A stretch of DNA of 64,000 nucleotides. Source: Vallitaleaceae bacterium 9-2 (GTDB taxonomy: Bacteria; Bacillota; Clostridia; Lachnospirales; Vallitaleaceae). The notes beneath the pieces were generated by a model. The model searched no databases, was not told the DNA's origin, and worked only from the letters and a program-made list of their open reading frames with translations. The translations under genes and the position numbers were made by a program. Of the stretch, positions 18,535 through 27,705 are shown piece by piece (the first letter of the stretch is position 1; the number at the start of each line of letters is the position of its first letter). The stretch covers positions 310,001 to 374,000 of the forward strand of contig CP121691.1 of assembly GCA_038396585.1 (NCBI GenBank), in the 5' to 3' direction.

Positions 18535-18563
18535 TTGCTTTCTTAAGGAAGTAAGGGTATAAT
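18535..18563 (+). promoter_or_regulatory. Predicted promoter of the PHP phosphatase gene
   Basis: TTGCTT (18535-18540) and TATAAT (18558-18563) with 17-base spacing. Confidence 0.6.
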
Positions 18564-18626
18564 GTGGGTGTGACTTTTGAGAAGTAAAGAGTTAATGTGA
18601 TTATTAATAGAAAGGTAAGGAATTCA

Positions 18627-19343
18627 TTGAAGATATATTTTGACGTACATACGCACACGACAGCAAGTGGACATGCTTATAGCTCACTTGAAGAAAACAT
18701 ACGTGTTGCCAAAGAAAAAGGATTGACCTACTATGGTGTGTCGGACCATGCACCGATGATGCCGGGGTCAACGCATTTGTTTTATTTTCAAAATCTAAAG
18801 GTATTGCCACGCAAGATGTATGGTGTTAATATCTTACGTGGTGTAGAAGCCAATATCATTGATGAGGATGGACGTATTGATATGCTGCCTTCTGGGTTAG
18901 AACATCTAGACTATGTTATTGCAAGTCTACATCCGCCATGCATTGATTATGGAACGATAGAAGCCAATACCAATGCCATCATTGGTGCCATTAAGAATCC
19001 AAAAGTAAATATCATCGGTCACCCGGATGATAGCCGATATCCCTTGGATTATGAAAAAATCGTTAAAGCAGCTAAAGAGTACAAAGTCATGCTTGAGATT
19101 AATAATAGCTCTTTGGTTCCGGGAAGTTTTCGTGCGGGAGCTAAGGAGAATGTACAGACCATCTTAAAGTGGGCAAAAGTATATCAGGTTCCGGTTATCT
19201 TAAGCTCAGATGCCCATGTGTCATGTGACGTAGGAAATTTTGACTATGCGTTAGAGGCGATTGAAGAAGCAGAGTTCCCAGAAGAACTTGTGATTAACAC
19301 AAATGTTGACCTGTTTTTAAACTATATCGCTTTACGTTATTAA
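18627..19343 (+). CDS. PHP-domain phosphatase
   Basis: The 238-residue protein belongs to the YcdX/HisK-like PHP phosphatases. The metal-site motifs are all present in order: DVHTHTTASGHAYSS, SDHAP, GVEANI, ASLHPP, GHPDD and SSDAHVS. The frame opens at GTG 18597, but AAGGTAAGG sits just before TTG 18627 and the homology begins there, so the rare TTG start is preferred. The substrate is unknown. Downstream by 48 bases is the YerC-like regulator gene. Confidence 0.85.
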   Translation: MKIYFDVHTHTTASGHAYSSLEENIRVAKEKGLTYYGVSDHAPMMPGSTHLFYFQNLKVLPRKMYGVNILRGVEANIIDEDGRIDMLPSGLEHLDYVIASLHPPCIDYGTIEANTNAIIGAIKNPKVNIIGHPDDSRYPLDYEKIVKAAKEYKVMLEINNSSLVPGSFRAGAKENVQTILKWAKVYQVPVILSSDAHVSCDVGNFDYALEAIEEAEFPEELVINTNVDLFLNYIALRY

Positions 19344-19391
19344 TTTAATGTGATAAAATTTAGGTATAACCTTATTTAAAGGAGAATAGAT

Positions 19392-19691
19392 ATGAGCAAA
19401 AAGATAAAATCCGAGGAAGTCGATCTTCTATTTCAATCTGTCCTTGCACTAGAGACGATTGAAGAATGCTATTTGTTTTTTGAAGATGTATGCACAGTCA
19501 ATGAATTACATTCATTAGCACAACGTCTTCAGGTGGCAAAAATGTTAAGAGGACAACATACATATTTAGAGATAGCAGAAAAAACCGGAGCTTCAACAGC
19601 AACAATTAGTCGAGTGAATCGCTCACTTAACTATGGGAATGACGGATATGATATGGTCTTTCAACGTATAAACATCGAAGAACAAGAGTAA
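19392..19691 (+). CDS. YerC/YecD-type TrpR-family regulator
   Basis: The 99-residue protein matches the TrpR-like helix-turn-helix proteins called YerC/YecD: ELHSLAQRLQVAKML followed by the recognition helix EKTGASTATISRVNRSL. It likely binds DNA as a dimer. Targets are unknown; no tryptophan genes are adjacent. AAGGAG precedes the ATG and a terminator follows. Confidence 0.9.
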   Translation: MSKKIKSEEVDLLFQSVLALETIEECYLFFEDVCTVNELHSLAQRLQVAKMLRGQHTYLEIAEKTGASTATISRVNRSLNYGNDGYDMVFQRINIEEQE

Positions 19692-19706
19692 GAAGGACAT
19701 ATTTTG

Positions 19707-19738
19707 ACAGACTAATTCATGACGAGTTAGTCTGTTTT
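19707..19738 (+). terminator. Terminator after the YerC-like gene
   Basis: ACAGACTAA (19707-19715) pairs with TTAGTCTGT (19727-19735), followed by T5. Confidence 0.8.
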
Positions 19739-19775
19739 TGAGTTTAATGAAGAAAAAAGCGAGGAGGTCGTAAGC

Positions 19776-20453
19776 ATGTACAGTATTAATCTCTTATTTG
19801 TAGAAGATGATGAGCGAATCCGAGAAATTGTACGCAAATATTTTGAAAAAGAGTCATTTCATCTGTATGAAGCGGGAACAGGAAAACAAGCACAGCAATT
19901 ATTAGAAGAACAAGACTTTCATTTGATTATTTTAGATGTCATGTTACCGGATACAGATGGTTGGTCGCTACTTAAGGGGATTCGAAGAGAAAAAGATGTT
20001 CCTGTAATTATGCTTACGGCGCGTAGCGAGGAAGAGGACAAGCTATTTGGGTTTGAGCTTGGCGCAGATGACTATATCACAAAGCCTTTTAGTACACGCT
20101 TACTCTTAGCAAGGGTCAAAGCAGTACTTAAGCGCAATAATATTCAATCGGTTCATCATGAGATTCAGATAAATGGTATACGCATGAATAAAGACTATCG
20201 ACAGGTCTATGTCGGTGATCAAAAACTGGATTTGACTCCTATTGAGTATAGTCTCTTAATGTATTTTATGGATAACTTAAATATTGCCCTAAGCCGAAAT
20301 CAAATCTTAAATCATGTTTGGGGATATGATTATTTTGGTGATGAGCGCACGGTAGATACGCATGTCAAACGGTTGCGAAAAAAACTGCTTACTCAAAGCG
20401 ATTGTATTGAAACGATTCGTGGACATGGATATAGGATGGTGAAGGACGAATGA
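19776..20453 (+). CDS. OmpR/PhoB-family response regulator
   Basis: The 225-residue protein has a receiver domain (phospho-acceptor Asp54 in LIILDVMLPDTDG, Lys in YITKPF) and a winged-helix output domain (about 125-225; VWGYDYFGDERTVDTHVKRLRKKL). The stop overlaps the start of the histidine kinase gene by four bases, so the pair is a translationally coupled two-component system. The inducing signal and regulon cannot be inferred. Confidence 0.95.
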   Translation: MYSINLLFVEDDERIREIVRKYFEKESFHLYEAGTGKQAQQLLEEQDFHLIILDVMLPDTDGWSLLKGIRREKDVPVIMLTARSEEEDKLFGFELGADDYITKPFSTRLLLARVKAVLKRNNIQSVHHEIQINGIRMNKDYRQVYVGDQKLDLTPIEYSLLMYFMDNLNIALSRNQILNHVWGYDYFGDERTVDTHVKRLRKKLLTQSDCIETIRGHGYRMVKDE

Positions 20454-21829
20454 AAAGATCAATAGCCAGGCAGATATTTATGGTTTTTTTAGGATTTGTT
20501 ATCGCCTTATTTATTTTTTCAGGGATAGCGATACGTTTTTTTCTTCCAAACTATTACCGCAATCAAAAAATGAATGAACTGGAATCTTATACCCAGATGA
20601 TTATTGAAGCCAAAGACCAGAATAAAGCGCTAGAAGAAATCATTGTTCTGTTTGATCAAATGCGCCAAGAGATTGGTGGAGAGGTATATACGATTGATGG
20701 GAAAGGGCAGGCAAGCGACATGTTTCGCCGGGGATTAGGACGCAATCGTCCAACGCTTGAACATAACTATACATGGGAAGAAGATATTCTCAGTGAAACC
20801 TATGAGAATAAGCTAGGCGTTCGCATCTATGCCTTTGGTATCATATATGATAATCAACGCCTTGTGTATGAAGTATCCATCACTTCCCTTGAAGAAGCAG
20901 TACATGTAATGATGCAGTTTTTTGTCTACTTGTTTGTCATTGGATTGATGATAAGTGTGATTGGAGCGTTTTTTATCTCAAGGCAGATCTCTAAACCCAT
21001 ACAAGAATTAAATGCGCTGGCACTACAAATGAAAGATAAAAAGGTGCATGATGTGATACTGTCGACGCGAGAAGATGAAATCGGTCAGCTCAATCAGTCC
21101 CTTATGCTGATGTATCAAGAACTGTTGTCCAATATTCAGCGCCTGGAGTCTGAACTGACAAAAGAACGCGCAGTAGAAAAAATGAAAAAGCAGTTTTTAG
21201 CGCAGGCAACCCATGAATTAAAAACCCCGATTTCAGTGATTCGTGGTTATGCAGAACTGGTATATGATGGAATATATAAAGACGAGGAAGAACGAGACCA
21301 CTATATAACCAGTATCTATAATGAGACAGAAGCTATTAGCGGATTGATTAATGAGATTTTAGATTTTTCTAAAATGGAAAATGGATTTTTTAAGATTTAT
21401 CCAAGTGCAGTGGATACAAGTGCTTGGGCAGACCATATTATAAAAACATATGAAGAATATATTAAAATCCATGGTTTAGAGGTGGTCTGTGAGATGCGCC
21501 TTAATCATGACATGATAGACATAGACACAAACCGCATGGAGCAAGTCATAAAGAACCTTATTGCAAATGCGGTTGAACATGCGAAATCAAAGGTCATTAT
21601 AACATTTGCATGGGTCAATCAGCGACTCTATATTGCTGTAGAAAATGATGGTCCACCGATTGCATCTGAAGATATGCCCTATATTTTTGACAGCTTTTAC
21701 AAACGTTCCGGAAAAAAATCAGGGACAGGATTAGGACTTGCAATTGTCAAACAAATTGTTCTTCTCCATCATGGAGATTATCGCGTCGAAAACACGGAAG
21801 AAGGCGTTCGATTTACTGTGGTTATCTAG
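20450..21829 (+). CDS. Sensor histidine kinase
   Basis: The 459-residue membrane kinase has TM1 (about 10-30), an extracytoplasmic sensor region (30-155), TM2 (about 155-177), HAMP, HisKA with phospho-accepting His255 in ATHELKTPISVIRGY, and an HATPase domain (N box NLIANAVEH, G2 box GTGLGLAIVKQ). It is the cognate kinase of the preceding regulator. The gene end overlaps the convergent DUF1836 gene by a few bases, with no terminator between them. Confidence 0.95.
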   Translation: MKRSIARQIFMVFLGFVIALFIFSGIAIRFFLPNYYRNQKMNELESYTQMIIEAKDQNKALEEIIVLFDQMRQEIGGEVYTIDGKGQASDMFRRGLGRNRPTLEHNYTWEEDILSETYENKLGVRIYAFGIIYDNQRLVYEVSITSLEEAVHVMMQFFVYLFVIGLMISVIGAFFISRQISKPIQELNALALQMKDKKVHDVILSTREDEIGQLNQSLMLMYQELLSNIQRLESELTKERAVEKMKKQFLAQATHELKTPISVIRGYAELVYDGIYKDEEERDHYITSIYNETEAISGLINEILDFSKMENGFFKIYPSAVDTSAWADHIIKTYEEYIKIHGLEVVCEMRLNHDMIDIDTNRMEQVIKNLIANAVEHAKSKVIITFAWVNQRLYIAVENDGPPIASEDMPYIFDSFYKRSGKKSGTGLGLAIVKQIVLLHHGDYRVENTEEGVRFTVVI

Positions 21830-22466
21830 GACTTTTTCTTCGTCTTTTGGGGTGCCTCTTCTTTGAGATAGTCATCAATTAATGAAGTAATCATGTGCTT
21901 TTGGGCAGAGGCCTGTATGGTAAATAGATAGGAGGTTGCAAAGATAGAGAGCAGTTTACGCTGTTTTTCATCCTTGACATCTTTAAAGAGGTCTTGTGCA
22001 ACCTTGACGGTCTCTGTCGTGTGGTTTTCAAAAAGTGAAAAATGGGCAGCTTCGGTTGCTACAATCGCATCATGAAGCTCCTTCAAATTATCAAACCCTT
22101 CGGGTTTTTTTGTCTCTTCAGACATAAACATGTCTTGAATTGGAGTTAAGAGCTCCTTAATATCTCCAATAGATAAAATCGGTTTGAGGTAGTATATAAA
22201 CAGCATCAAGATAATATGATCATTGGTATATTTTTTTTGTTGGTTGGTGGCAATAAGTTATACTTACTATAGTTGTTAATCATTGTCTTGGTGAGTATCT
22301 TATCTTCGGAAGAACGCTTGAATAATCCCAAGTGTTCGTTCATAAACGTGGTCACTTGATCCATATACAAATCGATATTTGGAATATCTGCAGAAGAGAT
22401 ACGGTCAAAATCTTGAATCATTTTTAGTTGATCTATGATATAATCATCGAAATTTTTCTTTTCCAT
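21826..22466 (-). pseudogene. DUF1836 family gene with a frameshift at an A8 run
   Basis: Two overlapping minus-strand frames (22466-22206, 86 aa; 22209-21826, 127 aa) together make one DUF1836 (YkrK-like) protein. The first frame carries PNIDLYMDQVTTFMNEHLG and ILTKTMINNYSKYNLLPP; the second continues with LMLFIYYLKPILSIGDIKELL. They meet at eight A (minus strand; T run at 22232-22239). One extra A, or a -1 slip, restores NKKKYTNDHIILMLF, the expected family sequence. It may be a decayed gene, an assembly error, or a gene expressed by polymerase or ribosome slippage. Confidence 0.85.
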
Positions 22467-22624
22467 GATGGGCCTCCCCGGATGGTCATTATAAAAATAA
22501 ACGTCGTATCTCTATATTATATAGTAATAAATACTAGATGTAAACAGAAAAAGTCAGTGTAGAATATCTGTTCGTCTTATGTTATGATATGGGGTAGAAT
22601 ACTCCACAAAGGGAAGGTGCACTT

Positions 22625-24859
22625 ATGGATAAATACGCAACACTGAATGAACCGCAACGTCAGGCGGTGATGCATACGGATGGTCCATTGCTTTTATTAG
22701 CAGGAGCAGGATCAGGAAAAACACGTGTATTGACACATCGTATTGCATACTTAATTGAAGAAAAACATGTATTGCCATGGAAAATTATGGCGATTACGTT
22801 TACCAATAAAGCAGCCAAAGAAATGCGAGAGCGTGTGGACCGTCTCATTGGAGAGGGCGGTCAAGACGTCTGGGTGAGCACGTTTCACTCCTCATGTGTT
22901 CGCATCCTTCGTCGATATATCGATGAGATTGATTATGATCGTAATTTTAGTATTTATGATACCGACGATGCTAAAAAATTGATTCGTGAGATTATGAAAG
23001 AATATAATATTGACCCCAAGTATTTTAAGGAGTCTATGATCTTATCAGAAATCAGTAGTGCCAAAAACCAGCTTATCGGTCCCAAGGCTTTTCAAAAACA
23101 AGCCGAAGGCGATATGCGTAAGGAAGTCATTAGTCGTGTCTATAAGGAATATCAACAACGTTTGGTAAAAAATAACGCGTTGGATTTTGATGACCTCTTG
23201 TGTAAAACCGTTGAACTTTTTGAACAGCGACCGAAAGTCTTAGAATATTACCACAACTTGTTTAGCTACATCATGGTGGATGAGTACCAAGATACTAATG
23301 GTGTTCAGTTTCGCCTCGTAAAACTACTGGCGGATAAGCATAAGAATCTTTGTGTGGTAGGAGATGATGATCAATCGATTTATCGTTTTCGAGGGGCAGA
23401 TATTCGTAACATACTGGATTTTGAATCTGTATATAAAGATGCAAAAGTTATTCGCTTAGAGCAAAACTATCGATCAACCAAGAATATCTTGGAAGCAGCA
23501 AATGAAGTGATTCGTAATAATCGAAAACGTAAGGCAAAGAAGTTATGGACGGATAATCCGGACGGGGAAAGAATCCATCATGTTCAGGTTAATTCAGAAT
23601 CCGAAGAAGCTAGGTTCATTACCGATACGATTGTGCATGGAATTGAAGACGAAGGACATGAGTATTATCATTATGCCATTCTCTATCGAACCAATGCTCA
23701 GTCCCGATTATTGGAGGAAGGTCTGGTGCGTTCAGGGATTCCTTATCGATTAGTTGGCGGAGTATCATTTTATCAGCGAAAAGAGATCAAAGACATTATT
23801 GCATATCTTAAAGTGTTAAATAACAGCACAGATGAAATAGCAGCAAAACGAATTATTAATGTTCCTAAGCGAGGCATCGGTAATACCACGGTTGAACGCA
23901 TTCAAGAATATGTCAGTATCAGCGGTCAGTCCTTTATGGAAGGGGTTAACGATATTGAGAGTATTCCTAATATTAGTCGAGGTAAGAAAAATGTCGCAGA
24001 ATTTGCCTTGATGATGCATGAACTAAAGATTTTGGCAGATCAAGGAAAGCTTAAGCGCCTAATGGAAGAGCTACTAGAGCGTACAGGATATATCGAAAGT
24101 CTTAAGGCAGATGATCCTCTAAAAGCAGAAGAACGTTCAGATAATATCGGTGAACTGGTCTCAAAGCTGTATACTTATATAGAAGAAACTGAAGCGGCAG
24201 GGGAAGAACCAACCCTTAATGCCTTCCTGGAAGATGTTGCCCTGGTTGCAGATATTGACCAAATGGAAGATGATGATAATAAAGTTATCTTAATGACCTT
24301 ACATAGTGCAAAAGGACTAGAGTTTCCTATTGTGTTTATGGCGGGAATGGAAGATGGATTGTTCCCAAGTTACATGAGTATGAACTCCGGGCTTGAAGAG
24401 GATATTGAAGAAGAGCGTCGTCTATGTTATGTAGGAATTACACGTGCCCAAGATAAGCTCTATATGACCAGCGCACGTTCTAGAATGCTCTATGGAAATA
24501 CCAACTATAACCCGGTCTCCCGATTTGTCGCAGAGATTCCAAAAGAACTGCTTGATAGCAATGCGGTCTCAGGTCAAAGCGACCTAGAGAGTCAAGGTAT
24601 ATATAATCCTATTGAAGAACGTGCTCGCCGTAAGGCAAGTTTTAAAGAGAAACCTTACAACATGGAATCTAAGATTCCGGCACCGGAAGGCGTCGTCTTA
24701 GATTATGATGCCGGAGATTTAGTTAAGCATCCAAAATACGGCATCGGCCAGGTAAAATTGATTGAAGCTGGTGGTGCAGATTATCAAGTTACGGTGAACT
24801 TTCCAAGCCATGGTAAGAAAAAGCTGATTGCTAGTTTTGCCGGTTTAAAAAAAATATAG
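22625..24859 (+). CDS. pcrA: ATP-dependent DNA helicase PcrA
   Basis: The 744-residue SF1A helicase of the UvrD/PcrA group shows motif I AGAGSGKT, motif II VDEYQDTN, motif III GDDDQSIYRFRGAD, motif IV EQNYRST, motif V TLHSAKGLEFP and motif VI YVGITRAQ. The C-terminal Tudor-like RNA-polymerase-binding domain is kept (VKHPKYGIGQVKLIE...ASFAGLKKI). PcrA acts in repair, plasmid replication and removal of RNA polymerase or RecA. Start ATG 22625 follows GGGAAGG. Confidence 0.96.
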   Translation: MDKYATLNEPQRQAVMHTDGPLLLLAGAGSGKTRVLTHRIAYLIEEKHVLPWKIMAITFTNKAAKEMRERVDRLIGEGGQDVWVSTFHSSCVRILRRYIDEIDYDRNFSIYDTDDAKKLIREIMKEYNIDPKYFKESMILSEISSAKNQLIGPKAFQKQAEGDMRKEVISRVYKEYQQRLVKNNALDFDDLLCKTVELFEQRPKVLEYYHNLFSYIMVDEYQDTNGVQFRLVKLLADKHKNLCVVGDDDQSIYRFRGADIRNILDFESVYKDAKVIRLEQNYRSTKNILEAANEVIRNNRKRKAKKLWTDNPDGERIHHVQVNSESEEARFITDTIVHGIEDEGHEYYHYAILYRTNAQSRLLEEGLVRSGIPYRLVGGVSFYQRKEIKDIIAYLKVLNNSTDEIAAKRIINVPKRGIGNTTVERIQEYVSISGQSFMEGVNDIESIPNISRGKKNVAEFALMMHELKILADQGKLKRLMEELLERTGYIESLKADDPLKAEERSDNIGELVSKLYTYIEETEAAGEEPTLNAFLEDVALVADIDQMEDDDNKVILMTLHSAKGLEFPIVFMAGMEDGLFPSYMSMNSGLEEDIEEERRLCYVGITRAQDKLYMTSARSRMLYGNTNYNPVSRFVAEIPKELLDSNAVSGQSDLESQGIYNPIEERARRKASFKEKPYNMESKIPAPEGVVLDYDAGDLVKHPKYGIGQVKLIEAGGADYQVTVNFPSHGKKKLIASFAGLKKI

Positions 24860-24965
24860 ATAAGGTCTGTTAAAAGTTTCAACTTATGATATAATAAACA
24901 TATGTATGACAAAGTAAGGAAATGTTTTTGTGGAATACAAAAAATGAGAAGGGACGTGAAGAGGA

Positions 24966-25307
24966 ATGATGGATTTTATGAAAAAAGATGACTTAGTGAG
25001 TTTAAAGCAAGTCGAAGATTTTCTACAAAGATTCGGCAAGAAGGCAGATGTTCAAGAGAAGAGAGCAAAGACTTGGTTAATCATCAGTATAGCGATCCTT
25101 GTGTTAGCGGTTGCAGCCGTAGTCGTGTATAAGGTATTCTTCTATGAGAGCGACGACTTTGATGATTTTGATGAATATGATGACGATTTTGACGACATGG
25201 ATTATGATGATGATTATGACGATTTTGATGACTTTGAAGACGAAGATGACTTCGTTGATGATCTAGAAGAAGATCTAGAAGAAGCACAAGACGATGTAGA
25301 AAAGTAA
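24966..25307 (+). CDS. Small single-pass membrane protein with extremely acidic tail
   Basis: The 113-residue protein has a basic N-terminal helix (residues 1-37), one transmembrane segment (TWLIISIAILVLAVAAVVVY, about 38-57) and a C-terminal tail of about 50 residues made almost entirely of Asp, Glu, Phe and Tyr (for example DDDFDDMDYDDDYDDF). I recognise no named function. Short proteins of this layout are common in clostridia near pcrA; that context remark is from memory. GAAGAGG precedes ATG 24969; the tandem ATG at 24966 is an alternative. Confidence 0.75.
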   Translation: MMDFMKKDDLVSLKQVEDFLQRFGKKADVQEKRAKTWLIISIAILVLAVAAVVVYKVFFYESDDFDDFDEYDDDFDDMDYDDDYDDFDDFEDEDDFVDDLEEDLEEAQDDVEK

Positions 25308-25321
25308 TCATATGAATACAC

Positions 25322-25352
25322 AAAGAACTGCTCGAAGGAGCAGTTCTTTTAA
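25322..25352 (+). terminator. Terminator after the acidic membrane protein gene
   Basis: Perfect 12-base arms AAAGAACTGCTC (25322-25333) and GAGCAGTTCTTT (25338-25349) with a GAAG loop and trailing T. Confidence 0.9.
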
Positions 25353-25392
25353 ATGTAACAGTAAGTGCTATAGAGGGAGGAATGACAATTCA

Positions 25393-26760
25393 ATGAAAAA
25401 AAAGCAAGAATTTGTAGGTGTTGTAGAGAAAGTTGACTTTCCCAATAAAGGGTATGTCAAAGTAGATGAAGAAACGGTTATCGTAAAGAATGTAATCCCC
25501 GGACAAAAGGTGCGTGGGATTACGACAAAACGACGTAATGGCAAATTCTTGGGGAGACTTTTAGAAACGGTTCAACCAGCACCTGATGCAGTTGAGGCGC
25601 CTTGTCCGGTTTTTGGAGAATGTGGAGGATGCCTCTACCAATCCATGCCTTATGAAAAACAATTGCAACTTAAGGAGACACAAGTACGCCAGATGATTGA
25701 AAAGGTGACCGGACCTCTTGAAGAACGCTATGAAGGCATTGTGGCAAGTCCTGAGATATTTGGCTATCGTAACAAGATGGAGTACTCCTTTGGCGATACA
25801 CAAAAAGACGGTCCCCTTGTCTTAGGCATGCATAAGCGTGGAAGTACCTATGATATCAGTCCTGCCGGTGAGTGCCAAATCGTACATGAAGACTTTAATA
25901 AGATTCTTAATTATACGGTTGAACGCTTCCGCCAAGATAATCTAACCTATTATCATAAGCGTAGCCATGAAGGTTACCTGCGTTACCTTCTAGTTCGACG
26001 AGGCGTCAATACACAAGAGATTATGGTAAACCTTGTCACCTCCTCCCAGCTAGATTATGACCTAAAGCCTTGGATAGACGGTCTAGTTCAATTAGCTGAA
26101 GAGGACTTAGACCATGCCTTGGTATCTGTGGTTCATACCGTATCTGATACTTTGTCCGACGCAGTAAAGCCGGAAGATGTACACTTACTCCATGGGCGAG
26201 ACTTTATCTATGAAGAGCTTCTGGGACTGCGCTTTAAGATCTCTCCCTTTAGCTTTTTCCAGACGAATTCACTCGGGGCTGAGAAGCTCTATGATGTTGT
26301 CCGCCATTATATTGGTGAGACGAAGGATAAGATTGTCTTTGACCTATATTCCGGCACCGGAACCATTACGCAACTCTTAGCTCCTGTTGCTCAAAAGGCT
26401 GTCGGAGTCGAGATTGTTGAAGAAGCGGTAGAGGCTGCTAAGGAAAATGCAGAACTTAATCAACTGTCTAACTGCGAATTTATCGCAGGTGATGTCCTAG
26501 CAGCCCTTGATGACTTAACAGACAAACCGGACTTAATCGTCTTAGACCCACCAAGGGATGGCATTCATCCAAAGGCTCTTCCTAAGATTATCGACTTTGG
26601 TGTAGATACCATGGTTTATGTTAGTTGTAAACCCACATCCTTAGCTAGAGACCTTGTAGTCCTACAAGAAGCCGGATATGTGGTTCAGAAGATGACCTTA
26701 GTTGATTTATTTCCGCATACGTATCATTGTGAGGTTGTGTGCCTGTTGCAAAGACAATGA
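25393..26760 (+). CDS. rlmD: 23S rRNA (uracil-5-)-methyltransferase, RlmD/RumA family
   Basis: The 455-residue S-adenosylmethionine-dependent m5U methyltransferase has an N-terminal TRAM domain (GVVEKVDFPNKGYVKV), Fe-S cluster cysteines (CPVFGECGGC), the RNA-binding strand GYRNKMEYSFG, SAM motif DLYSGTGT and catalytic Cys in YVSCKPTSLARDL. ATG 25393 follows GAGGGAGG, which excludes the long upstream extension. Its last codons (HCEVVCLLQRQ) form a junction: a 27-base stretch at 26725-26751 is repeated with two mismatches at 27583-27609, where it reads on as HCEVVCLLQRSER. The present C-terminus was probably supplied by an integrated element. Confidence 0.95.
   Translation: MKKKQEFVGVVEKVDFPNKGYVKVDEETVIVKNVIPGQKVRGITTKRRNGKFLGRLLETVQPAPDAVEAPCPVFGECGGCLYQSMPYEKQLQLKETQVRQMIEKVTGPLEERYEGIVASPEIFGYRNKMEYSFGDTQKDGPLVLGMHKRGSTYDISPAGECQIVHEDFNKILNYTVERFRQDNLTYYHKRSHEGYLRYLLVRRGVNTQEIMVNLVTSSQLDYDLKPWIDGLVQLAEEDLDHALVSVVHTVSDTLSDAVKPEDVHLLHGRDFIYEELLGLRFKISPFSFFQTNSLGAEKLYDVVRHYIGETKDKIVFDLYSGTGTITQLLAPVAQKAVGVEIVEEAVEAAKENAELNQLSNCEFIAGDVLAALDDLTDKPDLIVLDPPRDGIHPKALPKIIDFGVDTMVYVSCKPTSLARDLVVLQEAGYVVQKMTLVDLFPHTYHCEVVCLLQRQ
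26725..26751 (+). repeat. Attachment-site-like repeat, left copy (rlmD 3' end)
   Basis: The 27 bases from CATTGTGAGG to TGTTGCAA inside the 3' end of rlmD recur at 27583-27609 with two differences (T to C, G to A). The two copies bracket a segment of about 830 bases that carries one gene. This is the layout of attL/attR direct repeats of an element integrated in the 3' end of rlmD, a known integration target of streptococcal mobile elements (rumA site). Confidence 0.7.
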
Positions 26761-26771
26761 AGGAGGAAAAA

Positions 26772-27527
26772 ATGTTTACAGAAAAAGAACACAATTTAGC
26801 AAATGAAGCATCCTTAACGGCATCTTTGTTAGGAAATGGGTTGAATGCACTAAGAAAAGCCGATTTATATAACAAGGGACTCTACTACCAGGCGTTCTTT
26901 TCACTTTCTATTGGTATTGAAAGATTGTTAAAAATTATCATCATTAATAAATATAGAGCGAATCATGATGAGGTTTTTCCTACTGATATTAATCCCCGAG
27001 TATTTGGACATGATCTTATAAAACTTTGTGAGTATATTGGTATTAAATTTGAAAGTAATCCTTTGCATATTAAAATGGTTACATTTTTAAATGATTTTGC
27101 AAAAAAATCACGTTATTATAATATAGATAGTATGATGAATACAAATGTAAAATATGATGATCCGCTTTCTGATTGGTACTTATTATCTGAGGATATTTTA
27201 AATTCTTCAAAGAAGAAAAATATTATCCAAAATAAACAGGAATTCGCAAATATAATAGACTCCGTCAGCCTTATTAGATTTAATGATTTGCAGGGTAATG
27301 AAATAACAAATGCAATGGGGCTATTAGATGAATTTGAATCAAGGAATATAATTCAATCTTATTCTGTTCAATTTATGTTTGAGATTATTACTAAACTAGT
27401 AGATGAAATTAGAATATTGGAAACCCAAAAATATATGATGCCTGTATTGTCCGAATTTTTCACATTGTACCATAAATACTGGAAACCATATGAAATCAGA
27501 AAAAAGAAAGACTGGCTTAGAGTATAG
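26772..27527 (+). CDS. Helical protein of unknown function, single gene of module A
   Basis: The 251-residue protein is alpha-helical and AT-rich in codon use. It starts at ATG 26772 behind AAGGAGG that overlaps the rlmD stop. The segment YNKGLYYQAFFSLSIGIERLLKIIII resembles the first helices of HEPN-fold proteins, but no clear R-x4-6-H catalytic motif is visible, so HEPN membership is a guess. It is the only gene between the two 27-base att-like repeats and ends eight bases before the conserved right-end signature. A cargo (perhaps defence) gene of a minimal integrated element is the best interpretation. Confidence 0.65.
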   Translation: MFTEKEHNLANEASLTASLLGNGLNALRKADLYNKGLYYQAFFSLSIGIERLLKIIIINKYRANHDEVFPTDINPRVFGHDLIKLCEYIGIKFESNPLHIKMVTFLNDFAKKSRYYNIDSMMNTNVKYDDPLSDWYLLSEDILNSSKKKNIIQNKQEFANIIDSVSLIRFNDLQGNEITNAMGLLDEFESRNIIQSYSVQFMFEIITKLVDEIRILETQKYMMPVLSEFFTLYHKYWKPYEIRKKKDWLRV

Positions 27528-27534
27528 ATTTTTA

Positions 27535-27624
27535 GCCAAGGAACTACCAGCTACATACGACATCATTATTGTCTACTCAAGGCATTGCGAGGTTGTATGC
27601 CTGTTGCAACGTTCTGAGAGATAA
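27535..27624 (+). repeat. Right-end signature R1 plus displaced rlmD tail
   Basis: First of four copies of a shared sequence (GCCAAGGAAC-ACCAGCT then GACATCATTATTGTCTACTCAAGGCA). It runs directly into the 27-base att-like repeat (27583-27609) and on to a stop at 27624. Read in frame it encodes a displaced RlmD C-terminus, HCEVVCLLQRSER. The frame extends back to ATG 27490 but there is no ribosome binding site. Followed by an intrinsic terminator that was probably the earlier rlmD terminator. Confidence 0.8.
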
Positions 27625-27645
27625 AATAGAATAAAAATTAGTGAA

Positions 27646-27678
27646 AGCCGTGAGTTGAAATCAGCTCACGGCTTTTTT
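27646..27678 (+). terminator. Terminator, probably the displaced rlmD terminator
   Basis: AGCCGTGAG (27646-27654) and CTCACGGCT (27665-27673) followed by a T run. Confidence 0.85.
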
Positions 27679-27705
27679 GCACCCTATATTAGAAAAGGGA
27701 TTGAT

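Noticed and set aside
25084-25323. Arg/His-rich frame opposite the acidic membrane protein
   Set aside because: It is the complement of Asp codons and has no support as a gene.
27490-27624. 44-codon ORF across R1 as a real gene
   Set aside because: No Shine-Dalgarno site, overlaps the end of the module A gene in another frame, and its C-terminus is explained as a displaced rlmD end.
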